Assembly: GCA_947632485.1 (NCBI GenBank) | Contig: CANRPJ010000004.1 | Span: forward strand, 1-64,000 | Source of the DNA: an uncultured Muribaculaceae bacterium | GTDB taxonomy: Bacteria; Bacteroidota; Bacteroidia; Bacteroidales; Muribaculaceae | Direction: 5' to 3' | DNA: 64,000 nt | Shown: in pieces, positions 27,011-36,082 of the stretch | How positions within the stretch are numbered: the first letter of the stretch is position 1 | Layout: each line of letters opens with the position of its first letter | Notes under the pieces: generated by a model | What the model was told of the DNA's origin: nothing | The model's input: the letters and a program-made list of their open reading frames with translations, nothing else | The model's database searches: none | Translations under genes and position numbers: made by a program

Positions 27011-28420
27011 ATGAAATCAGTTTGTCTCTATTTCAACATACACCAGCCCTTCCGCCTGAAGCGCTACCGCTTCTTCGACATCGGCAACGACCATTACTAC
27101 TATGACGATTTCGCCAATGATGAGATCGTGAGCCGCGTAGCGGAGCAGAGCTACATACCGACAGCCAACACGCTGCTCGATATGATCAAAACCCACGGTA
27201 AGGACTTCAAATGCTCCATCTCGATATCGGGAACAGCCATCGAGCAGCTGCAGCTCTATGTGCCCGAGTTTATCGAGCTACTTAAGAAGCTCGCCGATAC
27301 TGGCTGCGTGGAATTTCTCAGCGGCACCTATGCCCACGGCCTCTCATCGCTCGAAGACCCGGAGGAGTTCGCGCGCCAGGTGAAGGAACACGATACGCTG
27401 ATCCACAGCCTCTTCGGAAAGCGCCCCACCGTGATGCATAATACTGAGCTTATCTTCGACGATGATATCGCCCTCATGGTGGCTTCAATGGGCTTCAAGG
27501 CTGCCCTTACGGAAGGAGCCAAGCACATTCTGGGCTGGAAATCGCCCAACTTCGTATATTGCTCCGCCTCAGCTCCCAAGCTGAAGCTGCTCCTCACCAA
27601 CGATAAGCTGATTTCCGACGTGAGCCGCAATTTCAACAATCCGGAGTGGGCCGAATATCCCCTTACCGCCGACAAATACATCGACTGGATCGCATCTACT
27701 CCTGAAGACCAGCAGGTTATCAACCTCTGCTTCAGCATGGATACTTTCGGATCATTCCTGCCCGCAAGCACCGGTATCTTCGATTTCCTCAAGGCTCTGC
27801 CCCATTTCGGCAAGCAGCGCGGCGTAACCTTCGCTACTCCGTCGGAAGTGCTTCCCAAACTGAAACCGGCTGATGCCCTGGCTATTCCCTTCCCGCTTTC
27901 CGGAGTTGACGAGGCGCGCGACGTCTCGGCCTGGAAAGGCAATGTGCTCCAGCGCGAAGCGCTCAATAAGCTCTATTCCGTAGCCGAGCGTGTGGATCTC
28001 TGTACCGACCGCCGCCTCAAGCAAGACTGGCAATATCTCCAGAGCAGCGATCACTTCTACTATATGAGCACCAAGAATCAGGCCGACGGAGCTGCCCACT
28101 CTATGTTCAGCCCCTACGACTCGCCTTATTCAGCATTCACCAACTATATGAATGTGCTGGCCGATTTCATCGTGAGGGTGGAGGAGCAGTATCCCCTCTC
28201 GATCGAAAACGAAGAGCTCAACTCGCTGCTTCTCACGATCCGCAATCAGGCTGCTGAGATTGAATCGCTCAACAAGGAGATCTCGACGATCCGCACGAAT
28301 ATCATGCAGAGCGACGAGTATAAAAAGAAAAAAGCTGAGTCTCTTCCCGCTCCCGTAGAGGAGAAGCCCGCTCCGAAGAAGCGCGGCCCGGGTCGCCCCC
28401 GCAAGAAGAAAGAGGCATGA
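27011..28420 (+). CDS. Glycoside hydrolase family 57 alpha-amylase/branching-type enzyme
   Basis: A 469-aa enzyme. The GH57 motif 1 HQP is in CLYFNIHQPFRLKRY, and later motifs appear as FLSGTYAHGLSSL, VMHNTELIFDDDIA and CFSMDTFGSFLP. It acts on alpha-1,4-glucans; whether it is a hydrolase or a transferase cannot be decided. A coiled coil follows at about residues 410-440, and the last 25 residues form a Pro/Lys tail with an AT-hook-like KKRGPGRPRKKK. It is third in the glycogen operon, 34 bases after the glycosyltransferase. Confidence 0.9.
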   Translation: MKSVCLYFNIHQPFRLKRYRFFDIGNDHYYYDDFANDEIVSRVAEQSYIPTANTLLDMIKTHGKDFKCSISISGTAIEQLQLYVPEFIELLKKLADTGCVEFLSGTYAHGLSSLEDPEEFARQVKEHDTLIHSLFGKRPTVMHNTELIFDDDIALMVASMGFKAALTEGAKHILGWKSPNFVYCSASAPKLKLLLTNDKLISDVSRNFNNPEWAEYPLTADKYIDWIASTPEDQQVINLCFSMDTFGSFLPASTGIFDFLKALPHFGKQRGVTFATPSEVLPKLKPADALAIPFPLSGVDEARDVSAWKGNVLQREALNKLYSVAERVDLCTDRRLKQDWQYLQSSDHFYYMSTKNQADGAAHSMFSPYDSPYSAFTNYMNVLADFIVRVEEQYPLSIENEELNSLLLTIRNQAAEIESLNKEISTIRTNIMQSDEYKKKKAESLPAPVEEKPAPKKRGPGRPRKKKEA

Positions 28421-28448
28421 ACCTGCTATCGAGAACTGACCTTTCATC

Positions 28449-29726
28449 ATGAAACATCTGATCTACCTCCTTCTGCTCGCCGCAGCCCTGCCCGCGGGAG
28501 CAAAGGATTTCTCCACTCATTTCGAACCGCGCACCCTGCGCCTCGACTATATCATGGGCGGCGACAGCACCGACCGCTATATAATGCTGGCCGAGCAGGC
28601 TGTGCTCCCTCAGTGGGCCGGAAGGCGCACGCGCCTTAAAGAAGTGCCCGTAGATGGCGATGCCCAGATAATAGTGCGCGACAAGGCTACCGGCGACACG
28701 CTCTACCGTCAGCCCTTCGCCACGCTCTACAACGAATGGCTCACCACTCCGGAAGTCAACGAGCGTCCCCGCTCCTTCGAGGTGACGATGCTCACTCCCC
28801 TGCCCAAGCGCGAGGCGCTGATCGACGTGGTGCTTTTCAACAATCGCCGCGAGCCTATGCTCACTCTCACCCACCCCTACCGGCCCGATGACGTGCTGAT
28901 AGCCCGCAAGGGTGAGCGCACCATCACCCCTCACCGCTATCTCCACCGCAGCTCCCACCCGGAGAGCGCAATCGATGTGGCGATTATCGGCGAAGGTTAT
29001 GCCGCCGAAGAGCTCGACAGCTTCTATACCCACGCTCAGCGCGCCGTAGATGCCATTCTGAGCTTCGAGCCATACACGAGCCATGCCGACGACTTCAATT
29101 TCGTGGCCGTAGGAGCTGTATCGCCCGAGAGCGGAGTGAGCATACCCCGCAAGGGAGAATGGCGCAACGCTGCTTTCGGCTCCCATTTCAGCACCTTCTA
29201 TTCCGACCGCTACCTGACCACGCCGAAGGTGCATGCCGTTCACGATGCGCTCGCTGGAATCCCCTATGAGCACATCATCATTCTTGCCAACACACCGGAA
29301 TATGGAGGCGGAGGCTTCTTCAACACGTATCTGCTTACGAGCGCACGCCACCGCACGTTCCGCCCTGTGACGGTTCATGAGTTCGGCCATAGCTTCGCCG
29401 GTCTCGCCGACGAATACTTCTACGAAGGCGGCGATGCCCTCGACGGCTCATATCCCTTCGATGTAGAGCCTTGGGCTAAGAATATCACTACCATGGTCGA
29501 TTTCGACTCCAAATGGAAGGATATGCTCCCGGAAGGCACCCCCGTGCCCACCGACCCGAAAGATGCCGAGAAATACCCCGTAGGAGTATACGAAGGCGGA
29601 GGCTATCAGACCCACGGAATCTATCGTCCGGCCGACGAATGCCGCATGCGCAACAACACCTATCCCACCTTCTGCCCCGTATGCCGGAAGGCACTCGAAG
29701 AAGTTATCACTTTCTATACTGAATAA
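28449..29726 (+). CDS. M64 family metallopeptidase (IgA-peptidase-like), exported
   Basis: A 425-aa protein with a signal peptide (MKHLIYLLLLAAALPAGA), an N-terminal beta-sandwich domain to about residue 165, and a zinc peptidase domain. The zinc site is HEFGH at residues 310-314 in VTVHEFGHSFAGLADEY, with the downstream Asp/Glu ligand in ADEY. M64 includes a Clostridium ramosum IgA-cleaving enzyme, but most Bacteroidales members have unknown substrates. It starts 28 bases after the GH57 gene; this looks like positional proximity and not a shared pathway. Confidence 0.9.
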   Translation: MKHLIYLLLLAAALPAGAKDFSTHFEPRTLRLDYIMGGDSTDRYIMLAEQAVLPQWAGRRTRLKEVPVDGDAQIIVRDKATGDTLYRQPFATLYNEWLTTPEVNERPRSFEVTMLTPLPKREALIDVVLFNNRREPMLTLTHPYRPDDVLIARKGERTITPHRYLHRSSHPESAIDVAIIGEGYAAEELDSFYTHAQRAVDAILSFEPYTSHADDFNFVAVGAVSPESGVSIPRKGEWRNAAFGSHFSTFYSDRYLTTPKVHAVHDALAGIPYEHIIILANTPEYGGGGFFNTYLLTSARHRTFRPVTVHEFGHSFAGLADEYFYEGGDALDGSYPFDVEPWAKNITTMVDFDSKWKDMLPEGTPVPTDPKDAEKYPVGVYEGGGYQTHGIYRPADECRMRNNTYPTFCPVCRKALEEVITFYTE

Positions 29727-29768
29727 CGACTTTTTTAGCATAAGGATTTAGAAGTACCTACATTTTTG

Positions 29769-29799
29769 TTGGTGCTTCTAATTTTTTTAATTAACTTTG
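29769..29799 (+). promoter_or_regulatory. Bacteroidota-type promoter of trpB2
   Basis: TTGG (29769-29772) is followed after 19 bases by TAACTTTG (29792-29799). The predicted leader before ATG 29831 is about 27 bases. Confidence 0.7.
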
Positions 29800-29830
29800 C
29801 GACAAACTTGATTATTTATTAATATACTAT

Positions 29831-31192
29831 ATGGAATCCAAGAAATTTTTACTCCAGGAGAAAGACATTCCTGAGGCATGGTATAATGTAGTGGCTGATA
29901 TGCCGGAAAAGCCGGCTCCCATGATTCACCCCGGCACCAAGAAACCTCTCACCGTGGAGGATCTCTCCCCCATTTTCGCCGAGGAGCTCGCCCGCCAGGA
30001 GCTCAACGAAACCGACCGGTGGATAGAGATTCCCGACGAGGTAAGGGAGATGTACCGCATTTGGCGCCCTACGCCTCTGGTGCGTGCCGAAGGCCTTGAG
30101 AAGCTGCTGGATACTCCAGCCCATATCTATTTCAAGAATGAAAGCGTAAGCCCCGTAGGAAGCCATAAGCTCAACTCCGCCATTCCGCAGGCCTACTTCT
30201 GCAAGAAGCAGGGTATCACCAACGTAACCACCGAAACCGGCGCCGGTCAGTGGGGAGCGGCCATGAGCCTCGCGGCCAAGCACTTCGGACTGGAGCTGGC
30301 CGTCTACATGGTGAAGGTCTCCTACCATCAGAAGCCCTATCGCCGCTCGATCATGCAGACCTATGGCGCAGAGGTGATTGCCTCGCCAAGCATGTCGACC
30401 AGGGCAGGACGAAAGATCATCACCGACCACCCCAATTATCAGGGATCGCTCGGCACTGCCATTTCCGAGGCCGTAGAGCTCGCTACCTCTACTCCCAACT
30501 GCCGCTATGTGCTCGGATCGGTGCTCAACCACGTTTCGCTCCATCAGACCGTGATCGGCCTCGAGGCAGAGAAGCAGATGGAGATGGCAGGCGAATACCC
30601 CGACATCGTGATCGGTTGCTTCGGAGGCGGCAGCAACTTCTCCGGAATATCCTTCCCCTTCATTCGCCATAACTTCTCCGGCAAGCGCAACACGCTCTTC
30701 ATCGCAGCCGAACCGGAGTCATGCCCGAAGCTGACCCGCGGCGTATTCCACTACGATTTCGGCGACGAAGCAGGCTATACCCCTCTTATCCCTATGCTTA
30801 CCCTCGGCCATAACTTCGCCCCGGCCAATATCCATGCCGGTGGTTTGCGCTACCACGGAGCCGGCTCCATCGTAAGCAAGCTGAAGACTTCGGGTCTGAT
30901 CGATGCCGTCGATATTCCGCAGCTTGAGAGCTTCGAAGCCGCCACCAAATTCGCGCGCGCAGAAGGAATAATTCCGGCTCCCGAAAGCGCCCACGCTATC
31001 GCAGCAGCTATCCGCGAGGCAGAAAAAGCGAAGGAAGAAGGCAAGCAGAAAATCATTCTCTTCAATCTCTCCGGCCACGGTCTGATCGACATGGCTGCCT
31101 ACGACCGATACTTCGCAGGCGACCTGGCCAACTACAGCGTAAGCCAGGAGGAGATCGAAGCCAACGTGGCCGATCTCGACAAACTCATCTGA
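29831..31192 (+). CDS. TrpB-like PLP-dependent enzyme (TrpB2 class)
   Basis: A 453-aa fold-type II PLP enzyme. The PLP lysine is Lys113 in SPVGSHKLNSA, the substrate loop is TETGAGQWGAAMSLAAKHFG, and the phosphate-binding loop is CFGGGSNFSGI. The N-terminal extension (MESKKFLLQEKDIPEAWYN) and the length above 440 mark the TrpB2 class, which makes tryptophan from indole and serine without needing TrpA. No trpA or other trp gene is nearby. It has its own promoter and is followed within 12 bases by a long perfect hairpin, so it is probably monocistronic and may serve indole salvage. Confidence 0.93.
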   Translation: MESKKFLLQEKDIPEAWYNVVADMPEKPAPMIHPGTKKPLTVEDLSPIFAEELARQELNETDRWIEIPDEVREMYRIWRPTPLVRAEGLEKLLDTPAHIYFKNESVSPVGSHKLNSAIPQAYFCKKQGITNVTTETGAGQWGAAMSLAAKHFGLELAVYMVKVSYHQKPYRRSIMQTYGAEVIASPSMSTRAGRKIITDHPNYQGSLGTAISEAVELATSTPNCRYVLGSVLNHVSLHQTVIGLEAEKQMEMAGEYPDIVIGCFGGGSNFSGISFPFIRHNFSGKRNTLFIAAEPESCPKLTRGVFHYDFGDEAGYTPLIPMLTLGHNFAPANIHAGGLRYHGAGSIVSKLKTSGLIDAVDIPQLESFEAATKFARAEGIIPAPESAHAIAAAIREAEKAKEEGKQKIILFNLSGHGLIDMAAYDRYFAGDLANYSVSQEEIEANVADLDKLI

Positions 31193-31203
31193 TTCCACCG
31201 CCA

Positions 31204-31303
31204 GGAAACCCGGCTTGACAGCCTTGACACGGTTTTGGGGTTATATCGCTACCACCCAGCGATATAGCCCCAAAACCGTGTCAAGGCTGTCAAGCCGGGT
31301 TCC
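31204..31303. repeat. Near-perfect 46-base-arm hairpin (best copy of a dispersed family)
   Basis: The left arm (31204-31250) and right arm (31258-31303) are reverse complements except for one extra base and one T/C difference, around a seven-base loop accaccc. The arm contains cggcttgacagccttgacac, then ggttttggggttatatcgct. It lies 12 bases after trpB2. Related copies are at 36083-36160 and, in part, 3534-3613. It may end transcription, but its length far exceeds a usual terminator. Confidence 0.85.
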
Positions 31304-31326
31304 TCCGCACCAAAAATCGGTCAGAA

Positions 31327-31358
31327 TTTGGTGGTTCACGCATTATCGGCTATATTTG
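31327..31358 (+). promoter_or_regulatory. Bacteroidota-type promoter of the TPR regulator gene
   Basis: TTTG (31327-31330) is followed after 20 bases by TATATTTG (31351-31358), 22 bases before the ATG at 31381. Confidence 0.7.
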
Positions 31359-31380
31359 TAGACTATTAGCTCACTTTTCT

Positions 31381-33015
31381 ATGCGCGCGATGCTTCGCTA
31401 CATACCGCTTCTGCTGCTCGCCGGCCTCTTCTGGGCCTGCGGGGGTGACCGCGCGTTGCAAGTCTCTCTCGACCGCGCCGACGCGCTGATGGAATCTCAC
31501 CCAGACTCCGCCCTCGCCCTGCTCAAACCATACGACGGAGCCCAGATCCGCTCCGAGGCGCAGCGCGCCCGATTCGCCCTGCTCTATTCCATGGCGCTCC
31601 ACAAGAATTTCATAGATGAGCAGTCCGACAGCCTGATTTCCATAGCCTGCGGCTACTATGACAAAGGGCGCGAAGCGATGCTCGCCACTTACTACCGCGC
31701 ATACATAAACCACAATGCCCGCCGCTTCGACAAGGCGATAGTCCTTGCCCTCGAAAGCTTCGACAAGGCCGAAAAGCTCAAAGATACACTCTTCATGGCC
31801 CGCGCCTGCGAGCTACGAGGTCTGATAGAGTATGAAAGCTACCTGATGGAGGAGTCACTCCCACATTTCCGCGAAGCCGCTAATTATTATAAGGTGGCGA
31901 GAAAGACCCAAAACCATCTTGTAGCCCTCGAGAATGCAGCCCTGAGCCTTGACTGGCTCGGACGCTCCAAGGAAAGCGTTCAGCTTCTCGATAGCCTCAA
32001 GCCACAAGCCTGGTCAATTAAAGATACCACTCTCGCAATAGAACTCAGCTCTAAACTGGTTCCAATTCTGCTGAAAAACGGCAATCCCGATCCAGTGCTT
32101 ACCGACAGGGAAGTAGCAGCTTTGTCCGGCTTCGAATCCATTTGCTCCGACGATCCAAGGACCCTCTCCTCCCTTGCACTTCACCGCCTCTATAAAGGAG
32201 ATTATCAGGGGTGCGACAGCCTGCTGCGCTGCGCCCGGGCAGCAGTAAGCCAGGAAGCGGATAAAGCTTCTGTTTTATCAGTCGAGTCAGAGTGCTCTAA
32301 GCGGTCAGGCGATTACCGCAAAGCCTCAGAACTTGCCGATTCCATGCTCCGGCTGCAAAGCGCGGTCGTCAGGGGGCTCTTCAAAAGAGAGATTACCACC
32401 GCCGAGCGCGATTATATGGCTGCTCAGAGCAAGCAGGCTGAAGCGGAAAAGAACTCCGCGCGCACCATTCTCTGGCTCTCGATAGCAGGATTCGCTCTTC
32501 TCTGCCTGGCGGCTTTCCTGATTGTCAGGAGGATTTTCCGCAAAAGAAACGATAAGAGTAATGCTGCGCTCAATGATAAGATAGCAGAGATTCAGCTTCT
32601 TACAGATACCCTCAGAAGAACACGTAGCGACCATTCATCGCTCGCTGGCTCCCTGATCCAGACCCACTATAAAGCGCTCGACAGCATCTGCGACCAATAC
32701 CATCAGGGTGCTGATTCGGCCGTAGACCTCAAGCTGCTCAAGGAGCGCCTCGACTCGGCAATGATGGAGCTGCGTAGCGAGGAGTCGATGGCGGCGATCC
32801 GTGAATTCGTGAACCGCAACTTCGATTCCATTCTCGACCGGGTGAAAGAAGCATACCCGAAAACCAAAGAAGCGGAACTAACTTTTATCGCTCTCATCAA
32901 GGCTGGCTTCACAGCAAGAGCCGTTTGCCTTCTTACCGGCATGAAGAGGTCGAGTTTCTACTCTAAAAAGGACCGGACGACAGAAAAATTAGCTCAAATA
33001 GGCATAATGATCTGA
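31381..33015 (+). CDS. Membrane-anchored TPR protein with C-terminal helix-turn-helix (putative regulator)
   Basis: A 544-aa protein. Residues 1-20 form a signal or lipoprotein-like leader (YIPLLLLAGLFWACGG). Helical TPR-like repeats span about residues 25-350. One transmembrane helix follows (ILWLSIAGFALLCLAAFLIV), then a coiled coil and a cytosolic C-terminal domain ending in ELTFIALIKAGFTARAVCLL and TGMKRSSFYSKKDR, which resembles a LuxR-type helix-turn-helix. Such proteins are thought to couple a periplasmic TPR sensor to DNA binding. It lies upstream of an outer-membrane barrel gene and is followed by a symmetric set of TTGCGTAA sites that could be its targets. The domain call is good; the target is inference. 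Confidence 0.8.
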   Translation: MRAMLRYIPLLLLAGLFWACGGDRALQVSLDRADALMESHPDSALALLKPYDGAQIRSEAQRARFALLYSMALHKNFIDEQSDSLISIACGYYDKGREAMLATYYRAYINHNARRFDKAIVLALESFDKAEKLKDTLFMARACELRGLIEYESYLMEESLPHFREAANYYKVARKTQNHLVALENAALSLDWLGRSKESVQLLDSLKPQAWSIKDTTLAIELSSKLVPILLKNGNPDPVLTDREVAALSGFESICSDDPRTLSSLALHRLYKGDYQGCDSLLRCARAAVSQEADKASVLSVESECSKRSGDYRKASELADSMLRLQSAVVRGLFKREITTAERDYMAAQSKQAEAEKNSARTILWLSIAGFALLCLAAFLIVRRIFRKRNDKSNAALNDKIAEIQLLTDTLRRTRSDHSSLAGSLIQTHYKALDSICDQYHQGADSAVDLKLLKERLDSAMMELRSEESMAAIREFVNRNFDSILDRVKEAYPKTKEAELTFIALIKAGFTARAVCLLTGMKRSSFYSKKDRTTEKLAQIGIMI

Positions 33016-33047
33016 TTTCAAGCCGTCTGCATCGGCAACTAAATCAA

Positions 33048-33186
33048 TTACGCAAACTCATTTTCATTCATTCGCAACACCCTGACTGTCAGCGTATTGC
33101 ATTTTGCGTAATTTGGCCAGTTTTACGCAATCTTTACATCGCTGACGCTCTGACACTTATCAGATGCCAAAATCGGTTTTGCGTAA
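33048..33186. promoter_or_regulatory. Four symmetric TTGCGTAA sites, candidate operator array
   Basis: TTACGCAA occurs at 33048-33055 and 33123-33130, and its complement TTGCGTAA at 33104-33111 and 33179-33186. Orientations alternate, and centre spacings are 56, 19 and 56 bases, so there are two 75-base direct units each bounded by inverted sites. The array lies just after the TPR/HTH gene and about 45 bases before a -7 box (33230). Dimeric protein binding is a natural reading; the protein is unknown. Confidence 0.6.
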
Positions 33187-33229
33187 TCGAATTCCGGCGA
33201 AAAGTATCATTTTATCAGATTATTCTAAA

Positions 33230-33237
33230 TACTTTTG
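33230..33237 (+). promoter_or_regulatory. -7 promoter element downstream of the octamer array
   Basis: TACTTTTG (33230-33237) matches TAnnTTTG. There is no clear -33 box, as might be expected of an activated promoter. A transcript from here would carry about 680 bases of leader to the barrel gene at 33924, unless it ends at the hairpins in between. Confidence 0.45.
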
Positions 33238-33905
33238 CGGAAACTGAAGTGAAACGATATGAGACCCGATGTGACACGAAAACATAGCTACAAGTATACA
33301 TTCGTACCTCCGGCACTCTTTGTGGGGTGTGTCACTGTCCGGACACTCGCTTCCGCTTCGCGGTCGCTCATGCCCGGTTTCTGATGCATTCGCGCCTCGC
33401 GGCGCTACCCCGCAATATGTACGAGGATATGAAAGTAGGGTAGGTGTGGCTTAGTGAGCCGCGAAGCGGTGAGGTCATTGTTAACTTTTACCTTTGCATC
33501 GGAATTCAGAGTTAACATTTCAACACAGAATTGTTAATGAGAAAAGCGGAGACGGTGACCTTTATGGTTAACCCCACGCTCGCAGCCAACGCCGCAGCGT
33601 GAGGGAAAGAGAGTCAAAAAATGATATTGACCTCGAAAGAGGTCATTTACAATAGATAATGCATAAGGCATTTCATATGAGAGTCTCATATTTACATGAT
33701 GACCTCTTGCGAGGTCAGGTTTGTACGTGCATCTATGACCTCACGCTGCGGCGAAGCCGCGAGCGTGAGGCTTACCACGAACGCAGCCTTCGGCAGCGGT
33801 ATCACCGTCAGAAGCCCATGCCATGGGCTTTTCTGAAAAAAGTTGGGGTGGGAGTGTCACAAATCGGGCATTTTTCCGTCTCTATAATAAAGAGTATTAT
33901 TTAAT
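33238..33905. other. Hairpin-rich intergenic region, no convincing gene
   Basis: No frame here is convincing; ATG frames at 33259 (41 codons) and 33537 (about 21 codons) are open but have no recognisable features. Hairpins include gacctcgaaagaggtc (33629-33644, six-base stem with a GAAA loop), gacctcttgcgaggtc (33701-33716), a 32-base one at 33739-33770 (CCTCACGCT/AGCGTGAGG with inner GCGGC/GCCGC), and a terminator-like one at 33810-33835 (GAAGCCCAT/ATGGGCTTTTC). Another TACCTTTG box is at 33489-33496. The region could hold a structured leader or small RNAs. Confidence 0.5.
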
Positions 33906-33923
33906 ATGTTCATATTGCCTGAG

Positions 33924-35990
33924 ATGAAGAAACTTGCTATCGCTTTTGCTGTATTATTCAGCACGTCTTTCCTCACGCTATCAGCGCAGGATACCGTTGC
34001 TCATTCCGATTCTACTAAGACTACTCTTCTTGATGAGTTAGTAGTCGTTGGCAAAACCATCAAGGAAACGCCGACCGGATATAAGATTCAGCTAAGCAAT
34101 AACGATATTATAAAAGGTAAAAACGTAACAGAGACGCTCGGATTTCTTCCCAACATAACGGTTAAGGATAATACAATTCTTATAAACGGCAAGGCGCCCT
34201 CTAAGATAACGATTGACGGCCGCAAGGTACGGAATACGGAAGAACTCAGCAGCCTTCCCGGTGATTTCCTTGATAACGTCGAGATTAGATTCATTCCTGA
34301 CGCAGGCGACATAATTAAGTCATTAGGAGGAACTATCGCAATAAAATTAAAGAAACAATCTACTTCGGGTTATTATGGCACTCTGACCGGATACCTTGAC
34401 GCTGGAATAAAGGCTGGACTAACAAGAGAGGCTATTTCACCCGTTATTAATGCGAAAACAGGCAAACTCAATATCTATGACTGGCTATATGCCGGCCTTT
34501 ACCATAGTAAGGATTGGGCGACACAGACTCTTGAGTCGGCTACTTCTACAACTACATACCACGAGAGACAAAAAGACATCAATAATCAGGTCCAGAACAC
34601 CCTGAATCTCAACTACGAATTCAGTCCCCGCCATAACCTCGCGCTCAACTGGTATTATTCATACGCGAAAACCGGCATCAACGATATTAATACCGATACC
34701 AGCGAAACACTGCTCGACACCCACGCACCTGTTCGCCAAAACACCCTATCGCTAATCTATTCTGGTCGGCTCAACAATAACGGTGACAGACTAAACGCAT
34801 CTGTCGAATGGCTAAACCGAAACGTGGAGGAAACTTCGGAATATGGAGATAACGGAGGTTCTCTTAAAAAGGATTACCAGACGCAGACATCAAATCTGAT
34901 GCAGTTTCAGACTGACTATAACCGAGATCTCACAAGTAATCATTCAATAAGCGTAGGAGCAACATATCTTCTCACAAAAGCGAATACTGGAAGCAATGCC
35001 GACCTCACCGGCCATGGACTCGAATGGCTGGAAGAAAGAGTGATTACCCAAACTCCGAAAGTTTTCGTATCAATGATGGGATCTATCGGGAAGCTGAACT
35101 ATTATGCCGATTTGGGTTGGAAACACAATTCTGTAAAAATATTATCGCAGAAAGCACACGTACAGAGTTCACTGGAACCCGCTGTGAGGCTATCATTGCC
35201 TATCAAGGAGGAATTCAGCCTGTCGCTACAATATGCTCACATGCTTGGTGATATACAGTATGACGCAATTTCCGATAAGAAAAGATGGCTAAACGGATTA
35301 ATGTACTTCACCGGCAATCCCGATTTGAGAGCCAGTAATTATGATGAGATAAGTGTTTCAGCGGGTTTATGGAACAATAGGCTTAACCTGACGCTTGGGT
35401 ATGAACGAACCAACAATCCCATCATGTGGGAGACCTTCACAGAAGAGGGAACCAATGTAAATTATACGAAGCCGGTGAATATGAAAGGCGTATCGTCTTA
35501 TCAACTCAATGTAGATTATATGCTGAAATTGTTCGGTTGGTGGACTATCAGACCCTCCCTTCGCCTTACGCTACTTGAAGAGAACGGCACTATGGGTGGC
35601 AAAGTTTACAATGGAAAACCATTTCGTCAGTTCTATGCGATTGACAACTCCTTCACCTTCAAGAACGGCTGGGGAGGATCTGCAGATTTCGACATAGAGC
35701 CTACATATCATTTTTTTGATCATACTATGTATTCTGTTTATGGTATAAGTTGCAAAGTCTATAAGTATTTCTGTAACAAAACCCTAAGGCTTAGATTCGA
35801 CTTTTTCCCATTAAACAGGAGGCGTGCTTTTGACCGACACTCCGATCAAATGTTTGTTCATTATAAGTACACAACTCCAGGGCAATGGGGTAAACTCATG
35901 TTCACTTGGTATTTCAAAGGAGGAAAGAAAGATATCAGGATTAATAGACAACGGACATCGCTCTATTACCGGGAATCCAAAAGCGATTAA
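33924..35990 (+). CDS. Outer-membrane beta-barrel family protein (TonB-receptor-like)
   Basis: A 688-aa exported protein. A signal peptide (MKKLAIAFAVLFSTSFLTLSA) precedes a plug-like domain: LDELVVVGKTIKETPTGY, ETLGFLPNITVKDNTILING and VEIRFIPDAGDIIKSLGGT. A long C-terminal beta-barrel of the OMP_b-brl_3 type fills residues 150-688. The start at 33924 was chosen for the signal peptide; an in-frame ATG at 33906 would add six residues. It lacks the usual N-terminal carboxypeptidase-like domain, and no SusD partner is present, so this is not a standard SusC/D pair. The ligand is unknown. It may be controlled by the TPR/HTH protein upstream. Confidence 0.85.
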   Translation: MKKLAIAFAVLFSTSFLTLSAQDTVAHSDSTKTTLLDELVVVGKTIKETPTGYKIQLSNNDIIKGKNVTETLGFLPNITVKDNTILINGKAPSKITIDGRKVRNTEELSSLPGDFLDNVEIRFIPDAGDIIKSLGGTIAIKLKKQSTSGYYGTLTGYLDAGIKAGLTREAISPVINAKTGKLNIYDWLYAGLYHSKDWATQTLESATSTTTYHERQKDINNQVQNTLNLNYEFSPRHNLALNWYYSYAKTGINDINTDTSETLLDTHAPVRQNTLSLIYSGRLNNNGDRLNASVEWLNRNVEETSEYGDNGGSLKKDYQTQTSNLMQFQTDYNRDLTSNHSISVGATYLLTKANTGSNADLTGHGLEWLEERVITQTPKVFVSMMGSIGKLNYYADLGWKHNSVKILSQKAHVQSSLEPAVRLSLPIKEEFSLSLQYAHMLGDIQYDAISDKKRWLNGLMYFTGNPDLRASNYDEISVSAGLWNNRLNLTLGYERTNNPIMWETFTEEGTNVNYTKPVNMKGVSSYQLNVDYMLKLFGWWTIRPSLRLTLLEENGTMGGKVYNGKPFRQFYAIDNSFTFKNGWGGSADFDIEPTYHFFDHTMYSVYGISCKVYKYFCNKTLRLRFDFFPLNRRRAFDRHSDQMFVHYKYTTPGQWGKLMFTWYFKGGKKDIRINRQRTSLYYRESKSD

Positions 35991-36082
35991 TAGGTTTAGG
36001 AAAAAGCTTAGCTCATCGGGAGATGAGGGGACGCGGAGGAAGGAGTTTGCGCAGGCTGAAGCCTTCGCTCCTTGCACCACAT

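Noticed and set aside
33259-33384. 41-codon frame after the -7 box at 33230
   Set aside because: It ends inside palindromic DNA, has no recognisable features and no sign of a ribosome site; kept only as a remark in the intergenic entry.
33016-33905. Possible tRNA or integron attachment sites in the structured region
   Set aside because: No cloverleaf, anticodon stem or CCA-type end was found, and no integrase gene is near; the octamer array is reported on its own merits.
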